Source: Candidatus Shapirobacteria bacterium CG_4_10_14_0_8_um_filter_39_15 | GTDB taxonomy: Bacteria; Patescibacteriota; Microgenomatia; UM-FILTER-39-15 | Assembly (NCBI GenBank): GCA_002784465.1 | Contig: PFLE01000003.1 | Span: 1 to 40,460, forward strand | Direction of reading: 5' to 3' | DNA length: 40,460 nucleotides | Notes under the pieces: generated by a model | What the model was told of the DNA's origin: nothing | The model's database searches: none | The model's input: the letters and a program-made list of their open reading frames with translations, nothing else | Translations under genes and position numbers: made by a program | In this document: positions 16,644 to 24,302 of the stretch, one piece after another | Layout: each line of letters starts with the position of its first letter | Numbering within the stretch: the first letter of the stretch is position 1

Positions 16644-17315
16644 ATGAGAGTCCTAGTGATTGAAGATGAACATAAAATTGCCAACTCTATCAAAAAGGGT
16701 TTGGAGCAGGAAGCTTTTGCGGTTGATGTGGCCTATGATGGAACCGAAGGTTATGATTTAGCTTCCACTGAAAGCTATGATGTGATTATTTTAGACCTGA
16801 TGCTTCCGGGAATTGACGGGATGGAAATTTGCAAAAAACTCCGGGCAGAAAAAATCCACACTCCGATTTTAATTTTAACGGCAAAGGGACAACTTGAAGA
16901 TAAAGTTAAGGGTTTAAATTCCGGCGCCGATGATTATTTAACTAAACCCTTTACATTTGAGGAATTATTAGCCAGAGTGAAAGCCATGACCAGGAGACCG
17001 GCAAATTTGACCGGTGTGGTTTTGAAAGTTGACGATTTAAGTTTGGATACAATTTCCTATGAAGTTAAAAGAGAACCCCGGTTGATTAAACTCTCTGCAA
17101 AAGAATATGCTTTATTGGAATACTTGATGCGTCACGCGAATCAAACATTATCAAAAGATCAAATTATCAGCCATGTTTGGAATTACGATGCCGATATTTT
17201 ACCCAATACGGTTGAGGTATACATTGGTTATTTAAGAAATAAAATCGATCGGCCGTTCAAGAATAAACCTGCTCTCATTCAAACGATCAGAGGATTTGGA
17301 TATAAAATAGGATAA
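16644..17315 (+). CDS. OmpR/PhoB-family response regulator
   Basis: At 223 residues this is a standard two-domain regulator. The receiver domain starts MRVLVIEDEHKIA with the acidic pocket ED; the phospho-acceptor Asp lies in DVIILDLMLPGIDG (about 51), and the conserved Thr and Lys in LILTAKGQ and YLTKPFTFEELLARV. The C-terminal winged helix shows LSAKEYALLEYLMRHANQTLSKDQIISHVW and VEVYIGYLRNKID. It should bind DNA when phosphorylated by the histidine kinase encoded about 200 bp downstream. The MacAB-type genes after the kinase are the natural targets. A hairpin element separates the two genes. Confidence 0.94.
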   Translation: MRVLVIEDEHKIANSIKKGLEQEAFAVDVAYDGTEGYDLASTESYDVIILDLMLPGIDGMEICKKLRAEKIHTPILILTAKGQLEDKVKGLNSGADDYLTKPFTFEELLARVKAMTRRPANLTGVVLKVDDLSLDTISYEVKREPRLIKLSAKEYALLEYLMRHANQTLSKDQIISHVWNYDADILPNTVEVYIGYLRNKIDRPFKNKPALIQTIRGFGYKIG

Positions 17316-17378
17316 TAAATCCGAAGTACACATATAAATTTTTCCGAATTTACAGTGCAAGCGAAATCCGAAAATAAT

Positions 17379-17489
17379 AGTAAATCAGAAAAATCAGGTT
17401 AAGTAGAACAGAGAACAGTAAACAGTGATTATTTCTGATATTCTGGTTTCAGATTTCTTACCCTGATATCCTGATTAACCGATAATCTA
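17379..17489. repeat. Dispersed hairpin element, copy B
   Basis: The left arm AGTAAATCAGAAAAATCAGG and TTAAGTAGAACAGAGAACAG is partly complementary to the right arm TGATATTCTGGTTTCAGATT, TCTTACCCTGATATCCTGAT, TAACCGATAATCT. The right end CCGATAATCT matches the promoter-like ends of the other copies, but here it lies 31 nt before the histidine-kinase start, with a short AT-rich near-palindrome (AAATTC...GAATTTT) in between. It fills the gap between regulator and kinase genes. Confidence 0.75.
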
Positions 17490-17520
17490 TCAAATTCTAA
17501 TTTCGAATTTTGATTAAAGT

Positions 17521-18570
17521 ATGTTTCATTCCGCCAGAATCAAATTAACTGCTTGGTATTTATTGATTATCATGCTGATAAGCATTTCCTTTAGCGTGGC
17601 CATGTATGAAATTCTAACTTCTGAACTCAATCGAGTTGAGAGGAGGCAAAGATCTAGAATTGAACGTGGTATTTTTAGGATTCCGATTGGTTATGATGAT
17701 GCACCTTTCCCTTACATAGATCCGGTTTTAATTACCGAAACTAAAAATCGCCTTAGGGATATTCTCATTGTCATTGATTTTGGAATTCTTGGTTCATCGG
17801 CCGTGGCGGGATATGTTTTAGCAGGAAGAACCTTAAAACCAATTCGGGAAATGGTGGACGAACAGAATCGTTTTATCAGCGATGCCTCCCATGAATTGCG
17901 AACCCCTTTAACATCTTTGAAATCGGAAATTGAAGTTAATTTAAGAGATCCAAAATTATCTTTAGCCGATTCAAAAGCATTATTGAAAAGCAATCTAGAA
18001 GAAGTTAATAATCTCGAGGGACTTTCTGATAATCTTATCAAAATAACTCAATTCGGAAAAGGAAACGATCAGCTAATTTTTACCTCGGTTTCTTTAGTTC
18101 AAATAATTAAAGAAGCATTTATAAAGATAAATGGTTTAGCAAAGAATAAAAATATTACCATCGAAAATAATATAAAGGAATATTCCGTTTATGGAAATAA
18201 ATCCCCTTTGGTTGAATTATTTGTAATTTTTTTAGATAACGCGATCAAATATAGCCCGGAAAAAACAAAAATTAATTTATCGGATAAGAAAACCGATGGT
18301 TATATTTCAATCCAAATTGCCGATCAGGGAGCTGGTATTAGTAAGGAAGATCTTCCGCATCTTTTTGACCGGTTTTATCGGACTGATAAATCGAGAACGA
18401 AAACCGATGTTTCTGGTTATGGTTTAGGTTTATCGATTGCTAAACAAATCGTTGAACAGCATCACGGTTCAATAAAAGTCGAAAGTAAAATTAATCTTGG
18501 GACGACGTTTGTAATTCAATTACCAATAAAACCATCAGGTTTTTCTCAGCTAACCCCAATACACTTATAA
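17521..18570 (+). CDS. Membrane sensor histidine kinase
   Basis: This 349-residue kinase has a first membrane helix at about 10-30 (LTAWYLLIIMLISISFSVAMY), a short external loop of about 50 residues and a second helix near 80-100. The H-box is SDASHELRTPLTSL (His at about 125). The ATPase domain shows N-box FLDNAIKYSP, G1 DQGAGISKEDL, F-box FDRFYRTDKSR and G2 GYGLGLSIAKQIVEQH. The small external part suggests that it senses the membrane or a partner protein. It pairs with the regulator upstream. The adaptor gene follows 3 bases after its stop, so kinase and efflux genes are probably one transcript. Confidence 0.93.
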   Translation: MFHSARIKLTAWYLLIIMLISISFSVAMYEILTSELNRVERRQRSRIERGIFRIPIGYDDAPFPYIDPVLITETKNRLRDILIVIDFGILGSSAVAGYVLAGRTLKPIREMVDEQNRFISDASHELRTPLTSLKSEIEVNLRDPKLSLADSKALLKSNLEEVNNLEGLSDNLIKITQFGKGNDQLIFTSVSLVQIIKEAFIKINGLAKNKNITIENNIKEYSVYGNKSPLVELFVIFLDNAIKYSPEKTKINLSDKKTDGYISIQIADQGAGISKEDLPHLFDRFYRTDKSRTKTDVSGYGLGLSIAKQIVEQHHGSIKVESKINLGTTFVIQLPIKPSGFSQLTPIHL

Positions 18571-18573
18571 AAA

Positions 18574-19833
18574 ATGAAGCGATTTATCCAATTATTTAAT
18601 AGAACGATTAATAGTCGGAAAAAGAAAACCGTGATGTTGTTTTCTGTTTTGGTCATAATTTTAGTTGGTTGGAAAGTCTTTGGTTCTAAATCAGCAAAAA
18701 TTCAATACCAAACAAGCCAGGTCGAAAGAGGAACATTGATTAATACCGTTTCCGCATCCGGTAATATTTCTACCGTTGGCAATATTAGTATTTTGACTCA
18801 AGCGACCGGGACGATAAAAAATGTTTATGTTAAAAATGGCGACTCGGTTGTTCAAGGACAAAAAATTGCCGAAATTACTCTTGATCAAAACTCGTCACAA
18901 AAAAGCACCTCTGCTTATGCTTCTTATTTATCAGCCAAAAATTCTTTATCTTCGGTCCAAAGTTCTCTTTATTCTTTAGATTCGTCTATGTGGGCGGCCC
19001 AAAGAGTGTTTATGAACGATGCGGTTGCTCGGGGTTTGTTAAAAGACGATCCTACTTATATTCAGGAAAATGATAATTGGCAAGCAGCCCAAGCAAAATA
19101 CATCAGTCAGCAAAACGTTATCGCGCAAGCTCAAGCTTCCTTAAGTAATGCCTGGATTACTTATCAACAACTTTCGTCAAATATTACCGCCCCGGCGTCC
19201 GGAAAGATCAATAATTTGAATATTGCCCCCGGATTGGTGATTGCCAGTCAGACAACTTCTTCAACCACGAGTACCTCTTTGCAAAGTTTGGGAACAATTA
19301 CAACCGCGAATATTTTTCCTCAAGCCTCCGCTAATCTTTCGGAAGTTGACGTGACCAAAGTAAAACAAGGACAGAAAGTGATGATTACCTTGGATGCCTT
19401 ACCCGATTTGACTTTCACCGGAAAAGTCTTGGTGATTAATACTAATGGTCAAACAAGTTCAAACGTGACCACTTACCCGGTAACGATTGAGTTTGATTCC
19501 TCCAATGAAAAAATCTATCCGAATATGGGAGTAAATGCCGAAATCATTATCGATATCAAGACTGATGTTCTTTTAGTCCCGTCAGCGGTGATACAGACGA
19601 GCAGCGGCCAATCAACGGTTCAAATCCTTAAGAATGGTAAATTATCCCAAGTTTCAGTTGAAATTGGAAATTCGAACGATACCCAAACCGAGATAGTTTC
19701 CGGATTAAATGAAGGCGATACGGTTGTTACCAATATCATCACTTCGGCAACCACCACTTCAAGGACCGGAACTAGTATCTCTCCTTTCAGCAGTTTTGGT
19801 GGCGGGGGCGGACAAATGAGAATTAATCGTTAA
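18574..19833 (+). CDS. MacA/HlyD-type efflux adaptor protein
   Basis: The 419-residue protein has one N-terminal membrane helix (TVMLFSVLVIILVGWKVF, about 18-36). A biotinyl-lipoyl half (VSASGNISTVGNISILTQATGTIKNVYVKNGDSVVQGQKIAEI) and a coiled-coil hairpin rich in Ser/Gln (95-205) come next. The second lipoyl half ITAPASGKINNLNIAPGLVI and beta-barrel domains (VKQGQKVMITLDALPDLTFTGKV) follow. The C-terminus is Gly-rich (SSFGGGGGQ). It should link the ABC transporter to substrate outside the membrane. No TolC-like gene is present, as expected for a cell with no outer membrane. The ATPase gene begins 2 bases after its stop. Confidence 0.9.
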   Translation: MKRFIQLFNRTINSRKKKTVMLFSVLVIILVGWKVFGSKSAKIQYQTSQVERGTLINTVSASGNISTVGNISILTQATGTIKNVYVKNGDSVVQGQKIAEITLDQNSSQKSTSAYASYLSAKNSLSSVQSSLYSLDSSMWAAQRVFMNDAVARGLLKDDPTYIQENDNWQAAQAKYISQQNVIAQAQASLSNAWITYQQLSSNITAPASGKINNLNIAPGLVIASQTTSSTTSTSLQSLGTITTANIFPQASANLSEVDVTKVKQGQKVMITLDALPDLTFTGKVLVINTNGQTSSNVTTYPVTIEFDSSNEKIYPNMGVNAEIIIDIKTDVLLVPSAVIQTSSGQSTVQILKNGKLSQVSVEIGNSNDTQTEIVSGLNEGDTVVTNIITSATTTSRTGTSISPFSSFGGGGGQMRINR

Positions 19834-19835
19834 AA

Positions 19836-20558
19836 ATGAAGGAACATCCGATTATTCAGGCTAACCACTTATCTAAGATCTATAAAACTGATTTGGTCGA
19901 GACGGTTGCTTTGGCCGATGTTTCCTTTGAAATAAAAAAGGGAGAATTTGTGGCAATTATGGGACCGTCTGGTTCCGGTAAGTCAACCCTAATGCATCTT
20001 TTGGGAGCTTTAGACAAACCGACGAGTGGAATATATATTTTAGATGGAGAAAATGTGGAAAATCTGACAGATGACGAATTAGCGGACATTAGAAATCGGA
20101 AAATCGGATTTGTTTTCCAAGCATACAATCTTCTTCCGCGGACTTCGGCCTTGAAAAACGTGATGTTGCCGATGGCGTATGGCGGAATTCCAAAAGAAAA
20201 TCGGGAAGAAATCGCCAAGAAGTTTTTAAAAATGGTGGGTTTGGAAGACCGGATGTCTCACAATTCTAACCAATTATCAGGCGGACAACAGCAAAGAGTA
20301 GCGATTGCCAGATCCCTGGTTATGAATCCAGCTATTTTATTAGCCGATGAACCAACCGGTAATATTGCTTCTGCCCAAGCGGAAGAAATTATGGCGATTT
20401 TTCAAAGATTAAACGAAGAAGGGCATACGATTATTATGATTACTCACGAACCGGATATTGCGCAGCACGCAAAAAGAATTATTTTATTGAGAGATGGAAA
20501 GATTGTGGAGGATGGGAATGGATACAGGCAGAAAATAATTGGCAAGGGTGAGGGTTAA
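19836..20558 (+). CDS. MacB-type ABC transporter ATPase
   Basis: The 240-residue ATPase has Walker A GPSGSGKST (about 43-51), the Q-loop in GFVFQAYNLLPRTSALKNV, the ABC signature LSGGQQQRVAIARSL, Walker B ILLADEPTG and the H-loop ITHEP. Its closest relatives are the LolD/MacB export group. It should power the permease encoded 115 bp downstream and works with the adaptor upstream. One small oddity is GNIASAQAEE after Walker B, where most members have GNLD; the D-loop Asp is replaced by Ala (NIAS), which may reduce cooperation between the two ATP sites. Confidence 0.94.
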   Translation: MKEHPIIQANHLSKIYKTDLVETVALADVSFEIKKGEFVAIMGPSGSGKSTLMHLLGALDKPTSGIYILDGENVENLTDDELADIRNRKIGFVFQAYNLLPRTSALKNVMLPMAYGGIPKENREEIAKKFLKMVGLEDRMSHNSNQLSGGQQQRVAIARSLVMNPAILLADEPTGNIASAQAEEIMAIFQRLNEEGHTIIMITHEPDIAQHAKRIILLRDGKIVEDGNGYRQKIIGKGEG

Positions 20559-20665
20559 GGTAAAGCAGTTGGTTTAGTAAGGAGGTGATGGTTAGGAGGA
20601 AATCACTTAACCTCCCGACCTTACCCTAACTAACTGCTTAACCCTAACCTCTTTACCTAACCCAG
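20545..20665. repeat. GGTTAAGG-type inverted repeat between ATPase and permease genes
   Basis: The left arm contains GGTTAAGGTAAAGCAGTTGG and TTTAGTAAGGAGGTGATGG. The right arm contains CTCCCGACCTTACCCTAACT, AACTGCTTAACCCTAACC and CTCTTTACCTAACCC, which are largely its reverse complement. The fold resembles the ATCAG-type elements in size and position, but the repeat unit is different. It could lower expression of the permease relative to the ATPase, or be a decayed mobile repeat. Its left end overlaps the last codons of the ATPase. Confidence 0.6.
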
Positions 20666-20672
20666 CAACAAT

Positions 20673-21893
20673 ATGGATTACACCGAAATAATTAAAGAAT
20701 CATTAGGAACCCTGACAATCAATAAAATGAGAACGGGGTTGGCAATATTGGGAATTATTATCGGTATTGGCAGCGTTATTGCTTTAGTTTCTTTAGGTCA
20801 AGGTACCCAGCAATCAATTCAGAACCAAATTCAATCGCTGGGGGCAAATTTATTGACTGTCAGTCCGGGGGCAGAAAGATCCGGGGCGGTTCGAGGAGCT
20901 TTTGGCGGGGGGACAACTTTAACTTCGGAAGATGCTAATGCCCTTGCCAGTTCAGCGGAAATTACCACCATAAAAAACGTTTCCCCGGAATTTTCGCGTC
21001 GAACACAAGTAACTACCGGCGGGAAGAATACCAATACCCAAATTGTAGGCGTTACTCCGATTTATGCCGAAGTTCACAAAATTGCTGTTTCTTCTGGTAA
21101 TTTTATTAGCCAAAGAGATGTCGAGGGTATGACCAAGGTCGCGGTTTTAGGCCCGCAGGTAGTCACCGATTTATTTAGTGAAGCCAATCCCATCGGCCAA
21201 ACAATTAGAATTAATAACCAAACATTTAGAATTATTGGTATTACCGCTTCAAAGGGAGGCTCGGGTTTTATGAATCAGGATGATATCATTTTTGCGCCCT
21301 TAAGTACGGTTCAAAAACAGCTGTTTGGGGCTAGTTACTTATCCTCGATTGCTTTGGAAGCAAAAAGTTCGCAGATAATGACCCAAGCGCAAAATGAAGT
21401 GGGTTACTTCCTGCTAAATCGTCATAAATTAAGTGACCCGACTCTTGCCGATTTCTCGATTATGTCCCAGCAGGACATTATTAACACTGTTTCCAGCACC
21501 ACCGGCACTTTTACGGCTTTACTGGCAGGAATCGCGGCAATTTCTTTGTTGGTTGGCGGCATTGGGATTATGAATATTATGTTGGTGACGGTAACCGAAA
21601 GAACAAGAGAAATTGGTTTGAGAAAAGCCCTGGGAGCAAAAAAGAAAACAATTATTACTCAATTTCTAACCGAAGCAATTCTTTTGACTTTTACCGGTGG
21701 GGTGATTGGTATCTTTATAGGACTAATTATCTCTTTTTTGTTGACAAAAATTACCCAATTTCCAATGGCCCTATCTTTGAATTCAATTATTCTTGCTTTT
21801 GTTGTTTCAGTAGCCATCGGTGTTTTATTTGGTTGGTATCCGGCCAACAAAGCATCCAATATGGAACCGATTGAAGCTTTAAGATATGAATAG
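20673..21893 (+). CDS. MacB-type ABC transporter permease
   Basis: This 406-residue protein has the MacB/FtsX layout. One N-terminal helix (RTGLAILGIIIGIGSVIALVSL) is followed by a large external MacB_PCD domain (about 45-275) and three C-terminal helices (LLAGIAAISLLVGGIGIMNIMLV; AILLTFTGGVIGIFIGLIISFLL; SIILAFVVSVAIGVLFGWYPA). TERTREIGLRKALGAKK is the coupling segment typical of this family. With the adaptor and ATPase it forms a tripartite-type exporter for peptides, lipids or drugs; the substrate is unknown. An inverted repeat lies just upstream. The start ATG 20673 has no strong Shine-Dalgarno sequence. Confidence 0.94.
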   Translation: MDYTEIIKESLGTLTINKMRTGLAILGIIIGIGSVIALVSLGQGTQQSIQNQIQSLGANLLTVSPGAERSGAVRGAFGGGTTLTSEDANALASSAEITTIKNVSPEFSRRTQVTTGGKNTNTQIVGVTPIYAEVHKIAVSSGNFISQRDVEGMTKVAVLGPQVVTDLFSEANPIGQTIRINNQTFRIIGITASKGGSGFMNQDDIIFAPLSTVQKQLFGASYLSSIALEAKSSQIMTQAQNEVGYFLLNRHKLSDPTLADFSIMSQQDIINTVSSTTGTFTALLAGIAAISLLVGGIGIMNIMLVTVTERTREIGLRKALGAKKKTIITQFLTEAILLTFTGGVIGIFIGLIISFLLTKITQFPMALSLNSIILAFVVSVAIGVLFGWYPANKASNMEPIEALRYE

Positions 21894-21970
21894 TTAAATT
21901 TTCTCACCTATTTTTCAGCTGGCGATGAGAAGATCAATAAGCTTTTTAACAAATATCTAAAGAATTAAAA

Positions 21971-22088
21971 AGTATATCAGTTGATCAGATAATCGGGTAA
22001 GGTAAAACAGAGATCGGCATATCGGTAATCCTTACTGATCTCTAATCTCTGATTTCTTATCCTGATATTCTGGTTTTACTGATTTACT
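21971..22088. repeat. Dispersed hairpin element, copy C
   Basis: The left arm AGTATATCAGTTGATCAGAT, AATCGGGTAAGGTAAAACAG, AGATCGG faces the right arm CTCTGATTTCTTATCCTGAT, ATTCTGGTTTTACTGATTTA, CT. The reverse complement of the right arm reads AGTAAATCAGTAAAACCAGA, close to the left arm. The right end TGATTTACT (22080-22088) lies 9 nt before GTG 22098. Confidence 0.85.
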
Positions 22089-22097
22089 AAAAAAGAG

Positions 22098-22535
22098 GTG
22101 ATTAAAATAAAAAACACAATTATTATTACAATTTTGGTAGCGATTATTACTACTGCCGGCGGATTTTTTGCTGGAACAAAATATCAACAAAGTAAGCAAA
22201 CAACCAGACAATTTGGAAACATTGGAAATGGAAATTTGGGGGGAATGAGAAACGGAATCGGTGGTAACAGAGCGGGATTTACACCCGTTAACGGAGAGAT
22301 TATCAGCAGTGATGCCAATTCCATTACGGTCAAATTGCAGGACGGCAGCAGCAAAATCGTTTTATACTCTGATAAAATACCCATTAATAAGTCGTCTCAA
22401 GGGGCAGCGGCTGATTTGAAAATAGGAGAAAGGGTGGCAGTTTTTGGTCAAACCAATACTGATGGCAGCGTAACCGCTCAAAGTATCCAATTAAACCCGA
22501 TTGAAAGAAACATTCCTACTCCAACATCTCAATAA
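22098..22535 (+). CDS. Small exported DUF5666-like protein
   Basis: The 145-residue protein has an N-terminal membrane segment or signal (NTIIITILVAIITTAGGFFAGTKYQQSK), a Gly/Asn-rich stretch (about 40-60) and a beta-rich domain VNGEIISSDANSITVKLQDGSSKIVLYSDKIPI...GERVAVFGQTNTDGSVTAQSIQL. That pattern is seen in DUF5666-type small domains. The function is unknown. It follows the MacAB-type genes and may belong to their regulon. The GTG start lies 9 nt after the TTTACT end of a hairpin element; a GAGGTGA sequence overlapping it could instead serve a weak start slightly downstream, so the exact start is uncertain. Confidence 0.65.
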   Translation: MIKIKNTIIITILVAIITTAGGFFAGTKYQQSKQTTRQFGNIGNGNLGGMRNGIGGNRAGFTPVNGEIISSDANSITVKLQDGSSKIVLYSDKIPINKSSQGAAADLKIGERVAVFGQTNTDGSVTAQSIQLNPIERNIPTPTSQ

Positions 22536-22565
22536 AAACCATTACAATATTGGTAGCCAAAAGAA

Positions 22566-22597
22566 GGGCTTGCCCTAAGGAACGTAGTGACGAAGGG
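22566..22597. repeat. Palindromic REP-like sequence before the cupin gene
   Basis: GGGCTTGCCCTAAGG and CGTAGTGACGAAGGG resemble a degenerate copy, in reverse orientation, of the CCTTCGACTTCGCTCAGGGC-type palindrome found inside the lamin-tail gene at 38760. Its end GAAGGGAGGTGAT provides the Shine-Dalgarno sequence of the cupin gene. Confidence 0.5.
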
Positions 22598-22608
22598 AGG
22601 TGATATAA

Positions 22609-22992
22609 ATGACAGGATATGTAGATAATATAGAACAAAAAACAGAAGCAAATACTTTCTTCCGGGAAGTGGTTTTTACTGGACAGCATACTCAATTGGT
22701 GGTGATGTGCTTACAAGTTGGTGAAGAAATCGGGATGGAAGTTCATCCGTCGGTTGATCAATTTTTCCGGATTGAAAGCGGGGAAGGAAAAGTAGTAATG
22801 AATGGCGAAGAAACGGTTTTCAGTTCCGGTTTTGGTATTGTGGTTCCGGCTGGCACAAATCACAATGTGATTAATACCGGTGCTGGTTTGTTAAAACTTT
22901 ATACTTTATACAGTCCGCCGAACCATCCGGAAGGAACAATTCATCAAACCAAGGCCGATGCCATGGCAGCGGAAGCGGCACATACAGAGTAA
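22609..22992 (+). CDS. Single-domain cupin protein
   Basis: This 127-residue protein is a small beta-barrel cupin. Motif 1 is seen in GEEIGMEVHPSVDQFFRIESGEGKVVMNG and motif 2 in GIVVPAGTNHNVINTG. The His and Glu positions fit a metal-binding cupin, although some expected His are replaced (VDQFF). Such proteins are often isomerases, sugar-modifying enzymes or stress proteins; the role here is unknown. Start ATG 22609 follows a strong GGGAGGTGAT site. It is followed by about 200 bases with no gene. Confidence 0.88.
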   Translation: MTGYVDNIEQKTEANTFFREVVFTGQHTQLVVMCLQVGEEIGMEVHPSVDQFFRIESGEGKVVMNGEETVFSSGFGIVVPAGTNHNVINTGAGLLKLYTLYSPPNHPEGTIHQTKADAMAAEAAHTE

Positions 22993-23191
22993 GGAAGGTG
23001 GAAGATAGAAATTAGAAGGTAGAGAATGAAGATGGATGTTTGATATGAATCTACGTTCCCACTTGTCAAGTGGGAAGCTGAATGTCTTTATTTCTAGAAA
23101 CAGTAGAAGTTAATGGTGAATCAAAACCAAGATTTAGGTTTATTGGTTAATACTTGATAAAAAATAAGAAATATTGTTAAATATTAACAAT
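22993..23191. other. Non-coding gap with one perfect hairpin
   Basis: The only clear structure is TTCCCACTT-gtc-AAGTGGGAA (23056-23076), a 9-bp perfect stem. No T run follows, so it is more likely a REP-type palindrome than a terminator. The first 40 bases are purine-rich (GGAAGGTGGAAGATAG). Confidence 0.5.
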
Positions 23192-23470
23192 ATGACCACC
23201 ATGACTATTTCCCTACCAGACCAAGTTGCCCAAAAAATAAATATTGAAGCCAGGAAAAAAGGTTTTGCTACAAGATCAGAATTTATCCGGAATCTTTTAC
23301 GTGATTATTTTTCAAAAGTTGAGGAATTTGAGTTGGAGGAATTTAAACCAATTCCCTTGGCGCAATTAAGACTAGAGTTAACCAAAACTGGTAAATATTC
23401 CCAGAAATTTATTGACAGCGTGATTGATGGTTTTAAGGAATCTTCCGTATATGGTCATAAAACCGCTTAA
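23192..23470 (+). CDS. Ribbon-helix-helix antitoxin (CopG/ParD-like)
   Basis: From ATG 23192 the protein has 92 residues and begins MTTMTISLPDQVAQKINIEARKKGFATRSEFIRNLLRDYF, a textbook ribbon-helix-helix DNA-binding domain. The C-terminal half should bind the toxin. The track start (23174) adds MLNINN and has no ribosome-binding site. The next gene overlaps it by 20 bases and is a RelE-like toxin interrupted by a stop, so this antitoxin may now be an orphan, still able to regulate its own promoter. Confidence 0.85.
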   Translation: MTTMTISLPDQVAQKINIEARKKGFATRSEFIRNLLRDYFSKVEEFELEEFKPIPLAQLRLELTKTGKYSQKFIDSVIDGFKESSVYGHKTA

Positions 23471-23696
23471 TAATCGACCCTGTCAATATCTTAAAGACCA
23501 TCACCTCGTAAATAAATTTCAAAAGCAAGCAATTATTTTCCAAAGTAATCCCAAACATCCATCATTACATACCGAGATTCTTGAACCGAAAATCCGTAAA
23601 ATTTATTCATTCCGAATTGACTGAAAATATAGAGTCATTTTTATTGTAAGAAATTCTGAAGCTGAAATTACGGACATTAATGATCATTATCGATAA
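23451..23696 (+). pseudogene. RelE/ParE-like toxin with in-frame TGA
   Basis: ATG 23451 gives MVIKPLNNRPCQYLKDHHLVNKFQKQAIIFQSNPKHPSLHTEILEPKIRKIYSFRID, then TGA (23622-23624), then KYRVIFIVRNSEAEITDINDHYR in the same frame to TAA at 23694. The two parts together are the full RelE-like fold (NPKHPSLHT...YSFRID-KYRVIF...DINDHY), about 81 codons. A CGA-to-TGA change would explain the stop. The antitoxin overlaps it upstream. TGA is a normal stop in neighbouring genes, so read-through coding is unlikely. Confidence 0.78.
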
Positions 23697-23699
23697 CAA

Positions 23700-24302
23700 T
23701 TAGAACTTTGTTGACAACTGGATAAAATGGTTAGGCATTTCAAACCAGAATGAAGGTCCGGAACTTTGGACAATTAATAAAGTATCTGAAGCCCAACCAG
23801 TGACATTTTTTAAGGTTAAATCAGGATATTTTGCTTCAAAAAGAGGAGTGATGTCTAAAAATAATTCTCCGTTGGTAAAAGGTTTTGCTGAAGAATTAAA
23901 AACCAAGTAATGATTTTTTCCGTTTTCCGTTTGCTTGATGAATAAATATTTATTGTTTGGCGAAAAAGTATTAAAGGGGATTAAAAAAGATGTTTCAGTA
24001 GAGACGGTTTGATTAAAGATTGATTGTGATATGTTGTCAGACTTCGAAATAACAGTAAAAAGATAAGTTATCATTTTATCTTTATTCTCTGCTTGCCCTG
24101 CAAGGGTTTTTTTCATTGTCAATTCCACTTTTCCATCAGAAGAGGGTTGGGAGGTAGTTTGAAATTCCGGTTCCGATGCAGTAGCTTTAACAAAATCAGG
24201 AATTGTCGGAGAAGACGAGTTTTGATAAACAAGATATATTCCAATTATGCCAGTAAAAATAATTGTTAATAATATTGCTAGATTATGTTTGAGTGTATAC
24301 AT
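23700..24302 (-). CDS. Membrane-anchored protein of unknown function
   Basis: The 200-residue protein has a single N-terminal helix (NLAILLTIIFTGIIGIYLVYQ, about 7-27) and a Ser/Thr/Pro-rich linker. An external domain with repeated beta-strand-like segments (GKVELTMKKT, ITYLFTVIS, NKYLFIKQTENGKNHYLVF, WASDTLLIVQS) follows. This looks like a small propeller-like or beta-sandwich domain, but I do not recognise the family. The 3' end of the L,D-transpeptidase gene overlaps its start by 20 bases, so the two are a minus-strand operon. A hairpin element overlapping the upstream gene's end places TAATCT 5 nt before its ATG. Confidence 0.6.
   Translation of the reverse strand: MYTLKHNLAILLTIIFTGIIGIYLVYQNSSSPTIPDFVKATASEPEFQTTSQPSSDGKVELTMKKTLAGQAENKDKMITYLFTVISKSDNISQSIFNQTVSTETSFLIPFNTFSPNNKYLFIKQTENGKNHYLVFNSSAKPFTNGELFLDITPLFEAKYPDLTLKNVTGWASDTLLIVQSSGPSFWFEMPNHFIQLSTKF

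Noticed and set aside
23622-23624. TGA read as an amino acid (recoded UGA as in some CPR lineages)
   Set aside because: RF2 with its SPF motif is present, and several intact genes, such as ftsX and the lamin-tail gene, end in TGA. A mutation in the toxin is simpler.
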